DNA from: 2-12-FULL-41-16 sp964390625
GTDB lineage: Bacteria; Patescibacteriota; Patescibacteriia; Magasanikbacterales; UBA922
Reading direction: 5' to 3'
Assembly (NCBI GenBank): GCA_964390625.1
Contig: CAYMID010000001.1
Span: 1-64,000 of the forward strand
Length of the DNA stretch: 64,000 bases
The first letter of the stretch is position 1; each line of letters begins with the position of its first letter. The notes beneath the pieces were generated by a model that worked only from the letters and a program-made list of their open reading frames with translations, ran no database searches and was not told the DNA's origin. Position numbers and translations under genes: made by a program. Of this stretch, positions 61,524-64,000 are shown piece after piece.

Positions 61524-63866
61524 TTAGAAACGCTTCATTACCACCCCCATTACCTGATCTGTCTCTAGTGCAGCGGTAAACATCGCCCCATTAGCCCGCA
61601 ATTCGACCTTGTCATTTAAACGCCACACTGGTCGCCACCCACTTGGGTAGATTACTTGGGTATGAATTTCTGGTTCACTGCCTGATTGTTTTTGCCATAA
61701 TAAACTATACCGCGACACATCTTCACCATTACCAAGTTTATCCGCCGCGGCGCTGTTTACTTTTTGTGGACCAAGAACTTTGAACGGTACTTTATATTTA
61801 AACCACACCTCCGAAGTCTCGCCAGCTTTGGTCACAACCCAATTACCAAATACAGTTTTACCAAATTCACTAGTAATGCGTGTTCCACTCCCCACGTGAA
61901 CACCTAATTCCTTTTCATGCGTTGTTAAATCAACATCATCTTTGTACCATTTTTCCGGAACCAAAAATGACTCTTCGGCCGGATACACAAACCCACCTGC
62001 ATCAAGCAGCTTAGCCCCAGCCGGAACATACGCCCGCACATAGTTAATATTATCGCCGCCATAATATTGTTCGCCTGGCTGACCAGTATGCTCTCGCCGT
62101 ACAATTAAAGTGCCGATCACACTTCCGTCTGGTTGAATTGCAGCCTCGTGTTCCATGGTTTGTCGCACTCGCACATCGGTCTTACCACCACCGACATTAG
62201 TGTTTACTACCATCACATAGTCCTGCCCTGAAACCGGCTTAGCAATCTCACCAGTCCAACCAAATTGCTGCCACTGCGCCTGTACCCCAGCGTCACGCGT
62301 ATACACCTGGACTTCTTTTTGCTGCAAGGCCGCGTTTAGTTCAGTAACTAATGACAAAATTTGGGCTGGACTAATTTTTTGGACACTACTAATTAAACTA
62401 CCCAAAATATCGCCCAAAACTGCTTTTGGCTGATTCGTTGATTTATCATAACCACTTTCTACATAATCTTGCAAAACAGCCAAACCTTTGTCAGCATCAA
62501 CGGTAACGCCAAATTTTTGACTATCCACTGGACCGAGTACTTTTAGTACCCGCCCTAACACGGTCGCATTAATCGCAATTACCCCATCCACCGTGGTACC
62601 ACGACTATGTTGGTAGAACCAAGCCATTTTTTGGGCACTGGCCGGAAAATCCGGAAACCAGTTACCGTCTTGAAATTCCCAACGGTAATTAATCAATTGC
62701 AGTGGCAGCGGTGGCTTTAAGTATGTGTCTAACTGACCCTTAACATCGTACGTACCGCCTGGTGGCAAATCGATATTTTTGATTGTGCCTTTTTGTAAAT
62801 CTAATACCGCAAAACTTCCCACAAATCCACCGGTTGGACGAGCTTCGTGATTATTTTGGAACAACACCAGATAACGACGTAAATCATTACTACCAAGCAT
62901 GGTCTCTAGCCCACCCAAAACTGAGGCCAGTGACTGCATGTCATGAGTGAATGAACGGTACAACTGCTTAAAATCCTTAAATGATTGCTGGTATTCGTTC
63001 GGCAAGGTTGCTGGATCAACCTGGTCTAATTCGGTTAAAGCCTGCTGATACTGCGGTACAGCACCTCTAATATGATTCCGCATAATAGCCAAGCGATCGA
63101 CTATATATGGCGTGTCGGTGGCAGTGGCAGCCTCAATCCCCTTGACTAAATACGCATTACCCAGTGCAACTTCGTGACCAGCCGAAAGCAAATGTTGCCG
63201 ACTGCGCACTTGCGGACCCACCACGGGCAATAAACTCCCCACATACACCAAGGCGCGGTGTTCTTTTTCTAAAATCTGTTCGGCCTGGCCAAAAGATTTC
63301 AAGGCTGCATTTAAATCGTGCTGCGCTTGGGGCAAATCAGTGTGCAGGGCCGCCACGGTGGAAGATTGTAATGACAAAAAAGCGTTAGTACTCTCCTCTA
63401 CCACACGGTTGGCGTCAGCTTTAAGTTTTTGCACATAGCCCACGGTTGGGTATGGTAATCCGACCAGCAATGTGAGGGCAATCGTAGTCAAGGCAAATTT
63501 TTTCAAACTCAATGATTGTTTCCACTCTCGTTTGGCGCGGCGTGATTTGACGGGAATAACGGGGTTGGTACTAAAACTGGCTTCGGGCGCAGCCTGCGCC
63601 TTTGCTTGGTTAGCTTCACGCACAATCGCTGCTAAATCAACCACTTGTTTAGCAGTAGCCACTCGATGATTGTGATATGCCGGCACTTCGACCGACCAAT
63701 CAGCGCGCGGTTTGGCTAACTCCACCACATGGGGTGAATGTTTGCCTGTCCCAAACCTCACTGGCACGTACGGCGAAGAACGGCGACGACGATAAGGACA
63801 CGTTGCTTCTAAATGCCCAGGGGCATGACACCAAGTACAGCGATGGTCGGAAGAATTTGCAGACAT
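61524..63866 (-). CDS. DUF4012-domain membrane protein with an N-terminal CCHC zinc knuckle
   Basis: The 780-residue protein starts with C-x2-C-x4-H-x4-C (C-T-W-C-H-A-P-G-H-L-E-A-T-C at about 10-23), a zinc-knuckle pattern best known from retroviral nucleocapsids. A linker, one membrane helix (about 131-150) and an extracytoplasmic DUF4012 region with L-F-Q-N-N-H-E-A-R-P-T-G-G-F-V-G follow. DUF4012 proteins are typical of CPR and Firmicutes, and their function is unknown. The knuckle would be cytoplasmic. The leader can form a GCGC...GCGC hairpin. Confidence 0.87.
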   Translation of the reverse strand: MSANSSDHRCTWCHAPGHLEATCPYRRRRSSPYVPVRFGTGKHSPHVVELAKPRADWSVEVPAYHNHRVATAKQVVDLAAIVREANQAKAQAAPEASFSTNPVIPVKSRRAKREWKQSLSLKKFALTTIALTLLVGLPYPTVGYVQKLKADANRVVEESTNAFLSLQSSTVAALHTDLPQAQHDLNAALKSFGQAEQILEKEHRALVYVGSLLPVVGPQVRSRQHLLSAGHEVALGNAYLVKGIEAATATDTPYIVDRLAIMRNHIRGAVPQYQQALTELDQVDPATLPNEYQQSFKDFKQLYRSFTHDMQSLASVLGGLETMLGSNDLRRYLVLFQNNHEARPTGGFVGSFAVLDLQKGTIKNIDLPPGGTYDVKGQLDTYLKPPLPLQLINYRWEFQDGNWFPDFPASAQKMAWFYQHSRGTTVDGVIAINATVLGRVLKVLGPVDSQKFGVTVDADKGLAVLQDYVESGYDKSTNQPKAVLGDILGSLISSVQKISPAQILSLVTELNAALQQKEVQVYTRDAGVQAQWQQFGWTGEIAKPVSGQDYVMVVNTNVGGGKTDVRVRQTMEHEAAIQPDGSVIGTLIVRREHTGQPGEQYYGGDNINYVRAYVPAGAKLLDAGGFVYPAEESFLVPEKWYKDDVDLTTHEKELGVHVGSGTRITSEFGKTVFGNWVVTKAGETSEVWFKYKVPFKVLGPQKVNSAAADKLGNGEDVSRYSLLWQKQSGSEPEIHTQVIYPSGWRPVWRLNDKVELRANGAMFTAALETDQVMGVVMKRF

Positions 63867-63886
63867 GCGCGCAAAATAATGCGCTT

Positions 63887-63892
63887 AGTATA
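63887..63892 (-). promoter_or_regulatory. Extended -10 box of the DUF4012 gene
   Basis: TGG-TATACT on the minus strand, about 20 bases before the ATG at 63866. No good -35 is seen. Confidence 0.5.
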
Positions 63893-63899
63893 CCACAAT

Positions 63900-64000
63900 T
63901 TAGTTTTGTTCGTACACAGCCAGAGTTTGTTGAGCTAATTTTTGCCACGAAAATTGGGCGGCGTGGTGGCGACCAGCCGCAACCAGAGTTTCGGCGGTGG
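63900..64000 (-). CDS. C-terminal end of a glycosyltransferase (cut by window edge)
   Basis: Only the last 32 or so residues are present, ending W-Q-K-L-A-Q-Q-T-L-A-V-Y-E-Q-N. A phenylalanine-serine-tryptophan segment followed by T-L-x-V-Y-E is the common ending of GT-B family 4/1 glycosyltransferases. The call rests on this ending only. Confidence 0.55.
   Translation of the reverse strand, partial: TAETLVAAGRHHAAQFSWQKLAQQTLAVYEQN

Noticed and set aside
1..64000. Recoding of TGA as Gly or Trp
   Set aside because: TGA ends several conserved genes at the expected length (for example clpC and dprA), so the standard bacterial code applies.
1..64000. CRISPR arrays, insertion sequences, prophage
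   Set aside because: No regularly spaced repeats, transposase or phage structural genes were seen.

Overview
The window most likely comes from a member of the Candidatus Patescibacteria (CPR). This is inferred from gene content: a T4SS-pilin-like membrane domain, DUF4012 and DUF11 surface proteins, a giant cysteine-rich secreted protein, FemAB and LCP wall enzymes, a RelA/SpoT protein that stops just after its TGS domain, tightly packed housekeeping genes, and almost no biosynthesis. TGA works as an ordinary stop, so the code-25 lineages (Gracilibacteria, Absconditabacteria) do not fit. Most resident genes lack a Shine-Dalgarno (SD) sequence and start one or two bases after the previous stop. 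Several have a TATACT-type -10 box only a few bases before the ATG, so they look leaderless.

Layout: 0-3.2 kb htpX, a predicted zinc peptidase and a phosphohexomutase. 3.2-11.9 kb a co-directional run of a ClpC-like ATPase, envelope proteins (beta-propeller, DsbA-like oxidoreductase, pilin-CHAP fusion) and radA. 12-17.5 kb recG, tRNA-Arg(GCG), tRNA-Val(CAC), a TrmB-like regulator and three GC-rich single genes. 17.6-23.3 kb LCP protein, der, pth, dprA, folC. 23.4-25.2 kb a GC-rich nucleotidyl-cyclase gene. 25.3-29.2 kb topA, rel. 29.3-38.3 kb (mostly minus strand) PemK-like toxin, GIY-YIG protein, engB, parB, parA, tRNA-Leu, a D,D-carboxypeptidase, scpB, scpA, a GT-C glycosyltransferase and aspS. 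38.4-43.8 kb an AT-rich island with a four-gene operon. 44.0-44.5 kb a GC-rich lipoprotein gene. 44.7-54.4 kb a 2,952-residue secreted protein and its small neighbour. 54.4-59.7 kb rsmA, a GH-like protein, tsaC, femAB, rpmF, nusB, rnc, tRNA-Lys and tRNA-Arg(TCG). 59.7-64 kb surface proteins and the end of a glycosyltransferase.

Three signals stand out. (1) Five scattered, GC-rich, single-gene units have strong SD sequences, their own promoters and strong 3' hairpins, unlike the resident genes; one is cut by a genuine assembly gap. (2) The AT-rich island encodes a PLP decarboxylase, a LicC-type nucleotidyltransferase, a complete MetRS and a LicA/APH-type kinase. A 16-bp direct repeat, one copy of which lies in the aspS promoter, bounds it. 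Together they could form a decarboxylation, phosphorylation and nucleotidyl-activation route to an activated amino-alcohol, such as CDP-ethanolamine. (3) Three of the four N-runs are not true gaps: each is flanked by the same 55 bases twice, and collapsing them restores intact recG (696 aa), rel (496 aa) and the giant protein gene (2,952 aa).

Functional threads: the DsbA-like protein could oxidise the cysteine-rich secreted proteins. LCP, FemAB, D,D-carboxypeptidase and CHAP proteins imply a peptidoglycan wall. parAB and scpAB cover chromosome segregation, and recG, radA, dprA and topA cover recombination, DNA uptake and DNA topology.
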